Assembly (NCBI GenBank): GCA_964615305.1 | Contig: CAZTNA010000007.1 | Coordinates: forward strand, 97,502-161,501 | Source: Bog-950 sp964615305 | GTDB lineage: Bacteria; Bacteroidota; Bacteroidia; Chitinophagales; LD1 | Direction of reading: 5' to 3' | Length of the DNA: 64,000 nucleotides | Shown here: in pieces, positions 42,462-51,674 of the stretch | Position numbering within the stretch: position 1 is the first letter of the stretch | Layout of the letters: the number at the start of each line of letters is the position of its first letter | The notes under the pieces: model-generated | Databases searched by the model: none | What the model was told of the DNA's origin: nothing | Seen by the model: only the letters and a program-made list of their open reading frames with translations | Translations under genes and position numbers: made by a program

Positions 42462-43240
42462 TGCTGAGTTTCGAAGCTGAGGAAAAGCAAATTAATGATG
42501 TGCTTAGCACCTACGAGCCCATTACATTAAAAGAGCTTGATAATGTAAAAATGCTGAATCGTATTGACACTAAATATGTATTTCACATTTCTCAGTTTGC
42601 GGATATACTTCAGGAAGTTAGAAAACACTATTACGCACTTGAAATTGACGGAAGTAAAATATTCAGATACGAATCGTTGTACTTCGACACTCCTGATTTC
42701 CAACTTTATAAATTTCATCACAACGGAAAATTAAACAGACTAAAAGTTCGTTACCGAAGATATTCGGATTCGGGGTTGGTTTTTTTTGAAGTAAAGTATA
42801 AAGTAAAAGGGAACCGGACTGATAAGAAAAGACTTAAACAGAGCTATTTAAAAACATCGCTTGGTCCTGAAGAATGGAATCTGATCAAACATCATCAATT
42901 AGATGAACAACTGTTAGAAAAAAAAATGTGGATCAACTTTAACAGAGTAACACTTGCCAGCAAGAAAATGAATGAGCGCCTAACGCTTGACCTACAAGTA
43001 ACATTCGATAATTTTGAAAAGAAAAAAGTCTTTCCCGAAATTGTAATTGCTGAAGTAAAGACTGAAAAAAGTGCAACGGGAAGCCCTATGATAAAAAATT
43101 TCAACAAACATCACTTCGAAGAAATTGGGTTCAGCAAATACGCAACAGCAGTTGCCATGTTGGAGCCTATTAAAAACAATGCTTTTAAACCAAATTTTAT
43201 CAAACTCGAAAAAATAATTAATGGAAGAAGAAATGATTGA
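42461..43240 (+). CDS. VTC-domain polyphosphate polymerase-like protein
   Basis: 259 aa, matching the VTC domain (the catalytic tunnel of eukaryotic vacuolar transporter chaperone polyP polymerase). Features: RIDTKYVFHISQF near the N-terminus, RYESLYFDTPDFQLYKFHHNGK, the basic strand LNRLKVRYRRYSDSGLVFFEVKYKVKGNRTDKKR carrying the phosphate-binding Arg/Lys residues and a Glu on the FFEVK strand, and a late EIVIAEVKTEK (second metal-binding Glu). Cytoplasmic, no membrane segment. It overlaps the DUF4956 gene by 20 bp; VTC and DUF4956 are a known pair in bacteria. Polymerase activity is inferred from the family. Confidence 0.82.
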   Translation: MLSFEAEEKQINDVLSTYEPITLKELDNVKMLNRIDTKYVFHISQFADILQEVRKHYYALEIDGSKIFRYESLYFDTPDFQLYKFHHNGKLNRLKVRYRRYSDSGLVFFEVKYKVKGNRTDKKRLKQSYLKTSLGPEEWNLIKHHQLDEQLLEKKMWINFNRVTLASKKMNERLTLDLQVTFDNFEKKKVFPEIVIAEVKTEKSATGSPMIKNFNKHHFEEIGFSKYATAVAMLEPIKNNAFKPNFIKLEKIINGRRND

Positions 43241-43952
43241 TGTAACCAAAACAGTAGGTTACTTTGTAAATGGCGACCTCACTGATTTTTTAATGCGCTA
43301 CGCGCTCAACCTGGTGGTAATAATCATACTTGTGCGCTTTATCTACTACCCACGGCATAAGAACAAAGACTTTTTATTCACGTTCATGTTGTTTAACTCC
43401 GTAAACTTTTTTATCTGTTTTTTGCTGAGCAGTTTAAAGCTAAAAATCGGGTTTGCCTTCGGTTTGTTTGCAATTTTTTCCATACTCCGTTATCGCACGG
43501 TGGCTGTACCCATTCGAGAAATGGGCTATTTCTTCATCTGCGTAACTGTTGGTATTATTAATGCTCTGGCTGACATAACAGACAGCCTTAACTCGCTTCG
43601 GGAACTTAACAGCAAGCATGGTATTTTTTATGCACTTCACAACATGGATCAAAGCGCAACCATTCTGTTAGTAACCAACCTAATCATCCTAATATTAATA
43701 TATGGCTTAGACCGACAACTTTCGTTAGAACATGAAAACTGGAAAGATGTAGTGTACGAGCGCATAGACTTGATTAAACCCGAAACCCGCGATGCTATGT
43801 TAGAAGACTTAAAATCGCGGACAGGTTTGCCCATACACCGTGTTGAAATAATAAAAATTGATTTCCTGCGCGATATCACAAGGCTAAGAGCTTTTTATTA
43901 CTCATTTGAGAATGAAAACAGTTCGCTAGGTACAGGTGATAGCGATGATTAA
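43221..43952 (+). CDS. DUF4956 membrane protein
   Basis: 243 aa. Three or four hydrophobic helices (about 22-40, 50-70, 72-90, 95-115 and 145-160), followed by a soluble C-terminal domain (from about 165, with ERIDLIKPETRDAMLEDLKSRTG and VEIIKIDFLRDITRLRAFYY). AIFSILRYRTVAVPIREMGYFF is the conserved core of DUF4956. As the tightly coupled partner of the VTC-like polymerase it may form the membrane conduit or anchor for the polymer, by analogy with the VTC complex; this is inference. Confidence 0.85.
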   Translation: MEEEMIDVTKTVGYFVNGDLTDFLMRYALNLVVIIILVRFIYYPRHKNKDFLFTFMLFNSVNFFICFLLSSLKLKIGFAFGLFAIFSILRYRTVAVPIREMGYFFICVTVGIINALADITDSLNSLRELNSKHGIFYALHNMDQSATILLVTNLIILILIYGLDRQLSLEHENWKDVVYERIDLIKPETRDAMLEDLKSRTGLPIHRVEIIKIDFLRDITRLRAFYYSFENENSSLGTGDSDD

Positions 43953-43961
43953 GTTTGCTAT

Positions 43962-44690
43962 ATGCCTATAAAAAAAATACTATTTTTTGGACTCAGCTAC
44001 TTGTTATGCCTAATCAGCGTGAAGGCTCAAGATGGAGTTGAAGATGATTATAATTACAACAGCTATCGAAGCAACTTTCAAATTTGGCCAGCTGTGAAGC
44101 TAAGTCATGACATAAAAAAAATATGGACGGTTAGTACTCAGTATATGCTCCGTGCAAACATTACTGAGCGGCACATCAGAGGACATTACATTTCATTTGG
44201 TGTTAAATACAAAGTACACAAGTATATATTCGCTGATGCAGGTTTCCGGATAGTAACAGCTACTAATGAGAACAATCATTACAGGTTTGAAGTTGGTTTT
44301 AAACCGCGCTACAAGTACAAAAATTTTACTTTTTCGTATCGCCTAGCTTATTTTTTTCAGGCTGAGTATATCTCGCGAAATTATCAACGTGGGCATGAGC
44401 CTTCGCACTATTTAAGAAACAAGATTGAAATTAACTGGGGAGTTAAACCCAACTGGGATGTGTATGTTTCGGCTGAGTTATATTCCAAAGTAGCCCCCTC
44501 TGATGCTACTAACAGAAAAATATCATGTATAGCTGGCTTTAGTTACGAGTTTAAAAAAAATCATACCATTGATGTTTACTATCGGGTACAACCTGATGTA
44601 CAACAAAAAAAATTAGACCTGCCTCATGCAATTGGAATTGTATATAACTGGGATATTCCCAAAAAATTCAAGAAGAAAAAGCCTAAATAA
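43962..44690 (+). CDS. DUF2490 outer-membrane protein
   Basis: 242 aa with a signal peptide (PIKKILFFGLSYLLCLISVKAQ) and amphipathic beta strands (FQIWPAVKLSHDIKKIWTVSTQYMLR, FEVGFKPRYKYKNFTFSYRLAYFFQ, ending IGIVYNWDIPKKF) as in the DUF2490 family of predicted OM barrels. The C-terminus is strongly basic. It starts 9 bp after the DUF4956 gene, so it belongs to the same transcription unit and is the likely OM component of the VTC cluster. Confidence 0.8.
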   Translation: MPIKKILFFGLSYLLCLISVKAQDGVEDDYNYNSYRSNFQIWPAVKLSHDIKKIWTVSTQYMLRANITERHIRGHYISFGVKYKVHKYIFADAGFRIVTATNENNHYRFEVGFKPRYKYKNFTFSYRLAYFFQAEYISRNYQRGHEPSHYLRNKIEINWGVKPNWDVYVSAELYSKVAPSDATNRKISCIAGFSYEFKKNHTIDVYYRVQPDVQQKKLDLPHAIGIVYNWDIPKKFKKKKPK

Positions 44691-44756
44691 GTTTTAGGAA
44701 TGTTTAAAAGCCAACTGCTTTTTCTTGTAAATAGAATTTACTTTACCGCTACATAG

Positions 44757-46526
44757 ATGGAGCAAAACCGCAACATTCTTTTACTTGATAACGATGAAAA
44801 AAGCGCATTAGACATTTTGCGCTTTTTAAAAGTGAGTGCTTATGCGTTTAGTGTTAGCCACGCGAGCGATGTTAGTGAAGGCATGAACTATATTAAAACC
44901 CGTAAACCCGATTTGGTTCTGTTAGATGCAAATATTATAGCACAAAAAGACTTTTCAGGGCTTTCTCAACTAACTCATGCAGGAAATATCCCGGTCATAT
45001 TGTTATCTGATATGAGCGAGCAGGAGACTCGTAACCAATCTGAAAAGGCAGGTGCTACTGACTATATTGTAAAGAACAAAATCAATTTATTTCATTTGCA
45101 AAAGTCAATAGCCAACACGCTAAAACTAAGCGAAGTTGAAGCTAAGAGTGATAACACAGTAAGTAAATTAGCTTCACAAAACGAAGCCTTACATTTGTTG
45201 CTCAACAGAGTAAATACTGGAGTAGTAGTGCTAAACGAAAACAATACTCAACTCTACAGCAATGAAAAAGCATACATTATTATTAGCGATTCCAAATGGC
45301 GAACTGTAATTGATGCTTATTTGAGTTTTCGAGAAATCGAACATAAAGAAACAATTGAGTTTAAATCTGCTAAGAACGAAACACTACGTGTAACATCTGA
45401 ATTACATAAGTGGAATAACGAGAAAGCTATGGTTTTTGTGCTCGAAGAAGTTAAGAGCCAAGTACAACTACCGAACTTTTCTGAAAACGAATCTGCCATA
45501 GCGCTTCTTAACGCTGTGCGCGACAATGTGTTGCTATTGCAAAACAGCCAAATAGTGTTTGCAAACAAAAACGCTTTGCAGTTGTTAAAGGGTTTGGCCA
45601 TTGAAGTTACCGGTAAAACATTTTCGTCTGTTTTTGAAGGAGCTCAACTTCCAGAGCAGAATTTGTTAATCAGTCAGCATTTCCAGCCGGTAGATAGCAC
45701 TTGTTTCTTAAAACAACCGGATGGCCAACTGATTTCTACTTGGCTAAATATACAACCCATCTTGCTGAATAAAACCATGCACTATTTGGTATTGTTTCGT
45801 TTAGTGGTAAAAGACGATGAACAAATAATACCGGGTGCTCGAAGTGAAGATGACCGGTTTAGCAGTGAAGGGGTTTTGCATCTTGCCTCGCATGACCTTC
45901 GTGAACCAGTTCGTACTATTCTGAATTATGTACAATTGATTAGCGAGAACCTACGTAATAAAAAATATGACGAAGCTACTGAGTATGCCAACTTTGCTAA
46001 AGATGCAGCAGGCAGAATGGAAAAATTGCTGAGTGACTTAAAAACATATATAGGGCTGAACGAACATAAATTTACACTTAGTAAAATTTCTCTTAAGACT
46101 TCTTTGGCAGATGTACTAAGGCAATTGAAACCACGTTTAGAAGAGGCAGGTGCAGAAGTAAGTTTTTCTGAGTTGCCTGTGGTAAGCGCAGACAGAGAGC
46201 TAACTGAGAAATTGCTTTTTCATCTGATAGATAACGCAATCAAGTTTAGAAAGGGCGATAAAAAACCGGTTATTGATATCGGGTACGATAAGTTTGAGGG
46301 CAATACTATTTTTTGTGTTCGTGATAATGGAATAGGTATTTCCAGAAAGTATTACAGCAAAATATTTAATTTATTCGAGCGACTTAACCGGGTAGATGAG
46401 TTTCCAGGCAATGGTCTTGGTTTGCCCATTTGTAAAAAGATAATCGAAATGCATGGTGGAGAAATTTGGGTTGAAAGCCTACCTGGATCAGGTAGTAATT
46501 TTTACTTTACCTTAAAAGGCAAGTAA
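44757..46526 (+). CDS. Response-regulator / histidine kinase hybrid (REC-PAS-like-HisKA-HATPase), soluble
   Basis: 589 aa without membrane helices. N-terminal receiver domain (about 1-122): acidic pocket LLLDNDEKS, phospho-acceptor Asp in LVLLDANI, the LLSDMS switch position and Lys in YIVKNK. Two PAS-like sensor segments (about 140-340). HisKA with phospho-accepting H379 (HLASHDLREPVRT), N box (HLIDNAIKFRK), G1 (DNGIGI) and G2 (GNGLGL). This REC-first order suits a kinase that is itself controlled by phosphorylation. It lies 66 bp after the VTC cluster on the same strand; whether it regulates that cluster is unknown. Confidence 0.88.
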   Translation: MEQNRNILLLDNDEKSALDILRFLKVSAYAFSVSHASDVSEGMNYIKTRKPDLVLLDANIIAQKDFSGLSQLTHAGNIPVILLSDMSEQETRNQSEKAGATDYIVKNKINLFHLQKSIANTLKLSEVEAKSDNTVSKLASQNEALHLLLNRVNTGVVVLNENNTQLYSNEKAYIIISDSKWRTVIDAYLSFREIEHKETIEFKSAKNETLRVTSELHKWNNEKAMVFVLEEVKSQVQLPNFSENESAIALLNAVRDNVLLLQNSQIVFANKNALQLLKGLAIEVTGKTFSSVFEGAQLPEQNLLISQHFQPVDSTCFLKQPDGQLISTWLNIQPILLNKTMHYLVLFRLVVKDDEQIIPGARSEDDRFSSEGVLHLASHDLREPVRTILNYVQLISENLRNKKYDEATEYANFAKDAAGRMEKLLSDLKTYIGLNEHKFTLSKISLKTSLADVLRQLKPRLEEAGAEVSFSELPVVSADRELTEKLLFHLIDNAIKFRKGDKKPVIDIGYDKFEGNTIFCVRDNGIGISRKYYSKIFNLFERLNRVDEFPGNGLGLPICKKIIEMHGGEIWVESLPGSGSNFYFTLKGK

Positions 46527-46555
46527 CTTTATTGTGCTTGCGTATATAAAATTTC

Positions 46556-46577
46556 ATGAGCGTTTGAGCTCATTTTT
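46556..46577 (+). terminator. Terminator after the REC-kinase gene
   Basis: ATGAGC/GCTCAT stem (46556-46561 with 46568-46573), loop GTTTGA, then TTTTT. Lies between the kinase and the convergent lipoprotein gene. Confidence 0.6.
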
Positions 46578-46605
46578 CGCGTATCCTAAGCTCACTAACA
46601 AAAGA

Positions 46606-47013
46606 CTAATTGCCAGTAATTGTAACACTCGCACTAGCTGTACCGCCATCGCGTTCTGTAACAGTAAACGTGTATTTATCTACCGCCCCCGAATCAGGAG
46701 CAAGGTACGAATAGTATTGCGCAAAATACTGTGTAACCAAAGTCATTTGTTGTAGAACACTATCGCTTCCTCCGTTACGACTTCGTAAAATAGTACAACC
46801 ATTCAATAGCCCCTCAGTTCCGGTTTTTTTTGCTTCAACACCAATATTAAAAACCGTATTACGGTAAATAGTAGTGTCAACCCCAACATAAGCAGTACCG
46901 GTATAGAGTGAAACTACAGGAGGTGTGCTTATTTCTTCACCACAAGAACTGACAGATGTTATTGTAGCAACTAAAACAACAAGGGATAAAAGATAAGTTA
47001 CTTTCTTGTTCAT
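46606..47013 (-). CDS. Hypothetical lipoprotein
   Basis: 135 aa. Signal peptide with lipobox VSSC (Cys24), then a single predicted beta-sandwich (VFNIGVEAKKTG, DKYTFTVTERDGGTASASVTITGN). The ending resembles bacterial Ig-like domains. It follows the TPR gene by 52 bp on the same strand. Function unknown. Confidence 0.72.
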   Translation of the reverse strand: MNKKVTYLLSLVVLVATITSVSSCGEEISTPPVVSLYTGTAYVGVDTTIYRNTVFNIGVEAKKTGTEGLLNGCTILRSRNGGSDSVLQQMTLVTQYFAQYYSYLAPDSGAVDKYTFTVTERDGGTASASVTITGN

Positions 47014-47065
47014 AGGAAATAATAAAACGAAACGGAACTACTAAATTGTGCCGTTTCGCTGATTT

Positions 47066-48208
47066 TTATTCTGCGGTGTATAGTTCTACTTGTTTTAAAA
47101 CCCGATTAATCTGCGGATCGTTGGGTTCTATTTCGTGTGCTTTATCCAAATATGGTTTTGCCTTTTGATAGTAGCTCTTACGCAAGGCCTTTAGCTCATC
47201 ATACTTTTTTATCTCAGCACTCGAATTACCTAATTTATTCATTGGCTCAACTAACGCATTTGCTTTTGCAACATACAAAGCACCAAGGTTATTCCATGGT
47301 TTTACATTTGTAGGGTTTACTTCGGCTGCTTTTAAGTAGTAATAAACAACCGAGTCTTCGTTACCAATTTTCTCGTAGGCTAGCCCCTTAATAAAGAGAG
47401 CGCCATCATTTTTAGGTTCTACTTCCAGCAAGTTATCTACGTAAGTTAATGCATCTGTGTATTGGGCACTTTCAAGATAAAAGTTAATTTTTTCTACTAA
47501 CAGGTTAGCATCTTTAGGGTATTTAGAGATTCCTTCATCAATAGTCTTTCTAGCTTCATCCGCCTTGCCTTGCTTTTTGTAAGCTAAACCTAAGCTTCTG
47601 TAGGCTGATGCCTCAGGAGCAACAGCTAACCAGTCTTTAAGTACACTTATAGTTGCTTCTGCATTACCTGAATTTTCAGCGGAAATTGCTGCATTTTTAA
47701 GTGCCACTGCTAGCTCAATATTGGGTTTTTGGCCTTTACCTATCAGTACCTCGTTAATATCTTTAATGGAATAAAAATACTGATATGCTTGGGCAAAATT
47801 CTTTGCTTGGTAATAATCTACGCCTTCATTGAAACTGTTGGTAGCCAAAGGAAACATATACTTATATACGTCTTCCCAATCTTTAAACTTTGGATCTTTG
47901 AGATCATAAAGCTTTTTGAAGGCCTTTACAGCCTCAGCAGCAGCATTGCCGTACTTTGGCTTTAATGTTTTATCAATAAAAATTAAAGTATAGAGTTGTC
48001 CACGATAGAACCATGTTTTCGATTTTTCCATGGTCGAAGCGTTTACAGATGCTTCGTCTGAACATTTAATGGCGCTCTCTAAATCAGCAGGTCCGCCCCC
48101 GGTGTTGTAGGTATTCATGGCGTTCCATACACAAATGTTGTTGCCGTCCTGCGCTATGGCAGTGCTTACAAAGGCAACTGTAATAAGAATAAGAATTTGC
48201 TTTTTCAT
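47066..48208 (-). CDS. Exported TPR-repeat protein
   Basis: 380 aa with a signal peptide (KKQILILITVAFVSTAIAQ) and tetratricopeptide repeats over most of the mature chain (for example SAYRSLGLAYKKQGKADEARKTIDEGISKYP, ALFIKGLAYEKIGNEDSVVYYYLKAAEVNP, KPWNNLGALYVAKA). Periplasmic scaffold-type protein; no catalytic domain. It lies 48 bp downstream of gyrA on the same strand. Confidence 0.85.
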   Translation of the reverse strand: MKKQILILITVAFVSTAIAQDGNNICVWNAMNTYNTGGGPADLESAIKCSDEASVNASTMEKSKTWFYRGQLYTLIFIDKTLKPKYGNAAAEAVKAFKKLYDLKDPKFKDWEDVYKYMFPLATNSFNEGVDYYQAKNFAQAYQYFYSIKDINEVLIGKGQKPNIELAVALKNAAISAENSGNAEATISVLKDWLAVAPEASAYRSLGLAYKKQGKADEARKTIDEGISKYPKDANLLVEKINFYLESAQYTDALTYVDNLLEVEPKNDGALFIKGLAYEKIGNEDSVVYYYLKAAEVNPTNVKPWNNLGALYVAKANALVEPMNKLGNSSAEIKKYDELKALRKSYYQKAKPYLDKAHEIEPNDPQINRVLKQVELYTAE

Positions 48209-48256
48209 ATTAATTATTGTTTAGTCTTGGGTTATTATTTCAGAAACAATGCCAAT

Positions 48257-50821
48257 TTACCCTTCTCCGTTTTCTTCTGTAGTTCCTAACTCGCCATCTT
48301 CTTCAGCATTGTAAGTCAGTTTACCGTTCTCTATTTTGGCTACGGCTGCAATTTCATCCTTAGCATTAAGTTTTATTAACCTAACACCTTGTGCGGCTCT
48401 ACCCATTTTGCGCAGTTGTTCAACAGCTAAACGAATTGCAATACCGGATTTATTAATAATCATAACGTGGTCATTGTCGGTAACATTTAGGATAGAAAGC
48501 AAGCGCCCCGTTTTGTCAGTTACGTTTAAGGTTTTCACCCCTTTTCCACCTCTGTTAGTAATGCGATATATCTCCTCCCCTGATTCCGGATCGTTTAAAA
48601 ACGAACGCTTACCGTATCCTTTTTCTGATAACACCATGATAGTTTCATCTTTGTTATCAGGATTCACTGTAATCATACCCACTATTTGGTCTTTATCGTC
48701 TTCAAGCGTAACTCCACGAACACCTACTGAATTTCTGCCTACGGCACGAACCGTTTCTTCGTTAAAACGAATTGCTTTACCGGCACGTGTTGCTATTACT
48801 ATTTCGCTCTTTCCATTTGTCATACTTACTTGCACCAGTTCATCGCCTTCTCGTATCTCAATAGCATTTACTCCACCAGAGCGCACGTTACTATAAGCGC
48901 GCAAAGTTGTTTTCTTAATAGTTCCTCGCTTAGTACAGAATATAACGCTGTGCGTGTCCAGATACTCATCTTCATCTAATGTACGCACCGGTATGTACGC
49001 CATTATTTTATCTTCTTTCGGAATGCTGATAAGGTTTTGAATTGCGCGACCTTTACTTGTTTTCTCGCCTTCTGGTATTTCGTACACTTTCAGCCAGAAA
49101 CATCTTCCTAGTTCAGTAAAGAAGAGTATGTAGTTATGATTAGTAGCCAGGAAAAGGTGCTCAATAAAATCTTCATCGCGTGCACTGCTGGCTTTGCTTC
49201 CACGCCCTCCGCGGTTTTGTGTTTTGTACTCTGTTGAAAGTGTGCGTTTAATATACCCCAGGTGAGAGATAGTAACCACAACTTCATCGTTGGCAATTAA
49301 ATCCTCCATATTAAAATCGCCTGCTGCATATTCTATAGATGTTTTGCGTTCATCTCCATATTTCTCTTTTACTTCCAGCATTTCGTTTTTAATAATTTGC
49401 ATACGCAAACCTTCCTCCGCTAATACACGTGTTAACCATTCAATGGTTTTCATCAACTCGTTGTACTCTGCCCGTATTTTATCTCGCTCTAAACCTGTAA
49501 GGCGCGACAAACGCATTTCGAGTATTGCCTTTGCCTGAATTTCGCTTAAGCCGAACTTTTGTATCAAGCCATCTTTTGCCACATCGCTATCGGCCGAACT
49601 TCTAATTAGCTTAATGACTTCGTCCAAATGATCAAGAGCAATAAGTAACCCTTCTAAGATATGCGCCCGTTCCTGAGCTTTTTTCAACTCCCATTTTGTT
49701 CTCCGCACAACTACTTCGTGGCGAAACTCCACAAAGTATTTTATCATATCTTTTAGGTTTAGTACCTGAGGTCTTCCATGTACAAGCGCTACATTATTAG
49801 CTCCAAACGATGTTTGAAGCGATGTAAGCGCAAATAACTGGTTCAGAACCACGTTTGAAATAGCATCTCTTTTTAATTCTACTACCAAACGAATACCGTT
49901 ACGATCTGACTCATCACGCACTTCGCTAATGCCTTCAATCTTCTTCTCATCACCTAGCTCCGCTATTTTTTTGTGCAAATCGCTCTTTACAACCTGGTAA
50001 GGAATTTCTGTGATAACTATTTGTTCACGTCCGTTTTCAAGTGTTTCTATTTCAGCTTTTCCCCTTAAAACTACTCTGCCTCTACCGGTAAGAAACGCCT
50101 GACGAACTCCATCATAACCGTAAATTACCCCTCCTGTAGGAAAATCAGGAGCTTTCACTACTTGCATTAGCTCTTCTATCGTAATTTCCTTATTATCAAT
50201 ATATTTAACCACCCCATCTACTACTTCAGTTAAATTGTGAGGTAGCATATTTGTTGCCATACCCACCGCAATACCACTAGCCCCGTTTACCAACAAATTC
50301 GGAATTTTAGAGGGCAGAACAGTTGGCTCTTCAAGTGAATCGTCAAAGTTCAATCTCATGTCCACAGTTTCCTTTTCTATGTCGGCCAACATGTCTTCTG
50401 TAATCTTCCGAAAGCGGGCTTCTGTGTAACGCATAGCAGCCGGAGGGTCATCATCAATAGAACCAAAGTTACCTTGTCCATCTACCATCGGATAGCGCAA
50501 GCTCCAATCTTGCGCCATACGCACCATGGCATCATATACGGAGCTATCGCCATGCGGGTGGTACTTACCTAATACCTCCCCTACTATACGAGCTGACTTT
50601 TTGTATGGCTTACCTGGGCTTAGGCCAAGTTCGTTCATAGCATACAGCACTCTGCGGTGTACGGGTTTTAGTCCGTCACGAACATCAGGAATAGCTCGCG
50701 AAACGATAACCGACATAGAATAGTCTATGTATGCGGTTTTCATTTCCTCTTCTATATTGATTTGAATAATGCGTGGATTTTCTTCTTGCGGGGGGGTGTT
50801 TGGGTTCAGTTCGTCAGCCAT
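48257..50821 (-). CDS. gyrA: DNA gyrase subunit A
   Basis: Breakage-reunion subunit of DNA gyrase, 854 aa. Catalytic tyrosine Y132 in AAMRYTEAR; the quinolone-determining segment reads HPHGDSSVYDAMVRMAQ with Ser93 and Asp97 at the positions of E. coli S83 and D87, i.e. the sensitive-type residues. The C-terminal domain carries pinwheel blades and a GyrA-box-like QNRGGRGSKA, which separates it from ParC. An acidic tail (EEDGELGTTEENGEG) ends the protein. gyrB is not in the window. A TATATTCG box (50903-50910) lies about 80 bp upstream. Confidence 0.96.
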   Translation of the reverse strand: MADELNPNTPPQEENPRIIQINIEEEMKTAYIDYSMSVIVSRAIPDVRDGLKPVHRRVLYAMNELGLSPGKPYKKSARIVGEVLGKYHPHGDSSVYDAMVRMAQDWSLRYPMVDGQGNFGSIDDDPPAAMRYTEARFRKITEDMLADIEKETVDMRLNFDDSLEEPTVLPSKIPNLLVNGASGIAVGMATNMLPHNLTEVVDGVVKYIDNKEITIEELMQVVKAPDFPTGGVIYGYDGVRQAFLTGRGRVVLRGKAEIETLENGREQIVITEIPYQVVKSDLHKKIAELGDEKKIEGISEVRDESDRNGIRLVVELKRDAISNVVLNQLFALTSLQTSFGANNVALVHGRPQVLNLKDMIKYFVEFRHEVVVRRTKWELKKAQERAHILEGLLIALDHLDEVIKLIRSSADSDVAKDGLIQKFGLSEIQAKAILEMRLSRLTGLERDKIRAEYNELMKTIEWLTRVLAEEGLRMQIIKNEMLEVKEKYGDERKTSIEYAAGDFNMEDLIANDEVVVTISHLGYIKRTLSTEYKTQNRGGRGSKASSARDEDFIEHLFLATNHNYILFFTELGRCFWLKVYEIPEGEKTSKGRAIQNLISIPKEDKIMAYIPVRTLDEDEYLDTHSVIFCTKRGTIKKTTLRAYSNVRSGGVNAIEIREGDELVQVSMTNGKSEIVIATRAGKAIRFNEETVRAVGRNSVGVRGVTLEDDKDQIVGMITVNPDNKDETIMVLSEKGYGKRSFLNDPESGEEIYRITNRGGKGVKTLNVTDKTGRLLSILNVTDNDHVMIINKSGIAIRLAVEQLRKMGRAAQGVRLIKLNAKDEIAAVAKIENGKLTYNAEEDGELGTTEENGEG

Positions 50822-50902
50822 TTATTTCAAGATGTGTTTAATTGCGTTGAATGTTTTTCGTTGCGTAATGCAAGGTATTTTATGCTTTGTTTTTGAGGCG
50901 CA

Positions 50903-50910
50903 CGAATATA
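50903..50910 (-). promoter_or_regulatory. -7-like element upstream of gyrA
   Basis: TATATTCG on the minus strand, 81 bp before the gyrA ATG; the -33 region reads TTTAG near 50933-50937, so only the -7 part is convincing. The rest of 50822-51110 shows nothing else I can name. Confidence 0.35.
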
Positions 50911-51110
50911 GTTTTAGAGGTGTGTTTACCGCCTAAACTATAGGAGTATTTTTCCACAATTTTATACTTCATTAAAAGGTTGCTGCATGTTAAAATTCAC
51001 AACATGGAATGGGGGAACTCAGAAACGAGCAAACCAGTTGCTTTGTTTTTGCACGGGATGGCATAAAATGCATACAGGTGATACGTTTTTCGAGCTAAAA
51101 ACAGCACAAT

Positions 51111-51671
51111 TCAATTTGAAGCCCCTGATTCAATATTTTTTAGCAAAGCAGTAATTGTAAAAGCTATCATTACCCCTAGCAGCGCCCCACCAATTATATC
51201 TGCAGGATAGTGAACCCCAACGTATATTTGGCTAAAACTTACGGCAACGGCCCATACTACCAGAAAAGCAACAACCAGCCTGTTTACTGCCTTAGAGAAA
51301 AACAGAAAACTTACGCTGCCGAACACATTAGCCGCATGTGCCGATACAAAACTAAATCCGGCTCCACAATTGTTTAATAGCAGCCGTGCGTCAACTGTTT
51401 TGTCGTTACAGGGGCGCAACCGTTCAAAATATTTCTTAACTACTGACGCTGCCAATTGGTCGGTAAGCAAATACACAAGTGCACCTGCAGCAATCAAAAT
51501 AAAAAAACGGTGGCTGTTGTGCTTAAAAACAGCATAAGCCATACAAGCATATACTACGCCCATACAAAGCTTATCTCTAAGTATAATGCAAATAAAATCA
51601 AGTGGAGTACAAACAAGTGTTTGATTTATGTACTTAAAAAATTGTAAGTCGAGTTGCGACAGTTGATCCAT
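51111..51671 (-). CDS. PAP2 family phosphatase (membrane)
   Basis: 186 aa with five or six hydrophobic helices. The PAP2 (type 2 phosphatidic acid phosphatase) signature is complete: motif C1 KKYFERLRP, C2 FSFVSAHAAN, C3 SQIYVGVHYPADIIGG. Likely acts on lipid phosphates such as undecaprenyl pyrophosphate or phosphatidic acid at the periplasmic face; which one cannot be told. It starts 3 bp after the methyltransferase stop, so the pair is co-transcribed. Confidence 0.9.
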   Translation of the reverse strand: MDQLSQLDLQFFKYINQTLVCTPLDFICIILRDKLCMGVVYACMAYAVFKHNSHRFFILIAAGALVYLLTDQLAASVVKKYFERLRPCNDKTVDARLLLNNCGAGFSFVSAHAANVFGSVSFLFFSKAVNRLVVAFLVVWAVAVSFSQIYVGVHYPADIIGGALLGVMIAFTITALLKNIESGASN

Positions 51672-51674
51672 TTC

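Noticed and set aside
50987..51160. Plus-strand frame of about 57 codons starting at an ATG near 50987
   Set aside because: Overlaps the 3' end of the PAP2 gene on the other strand, no signal peptide or motif, no promoter; likely chance.
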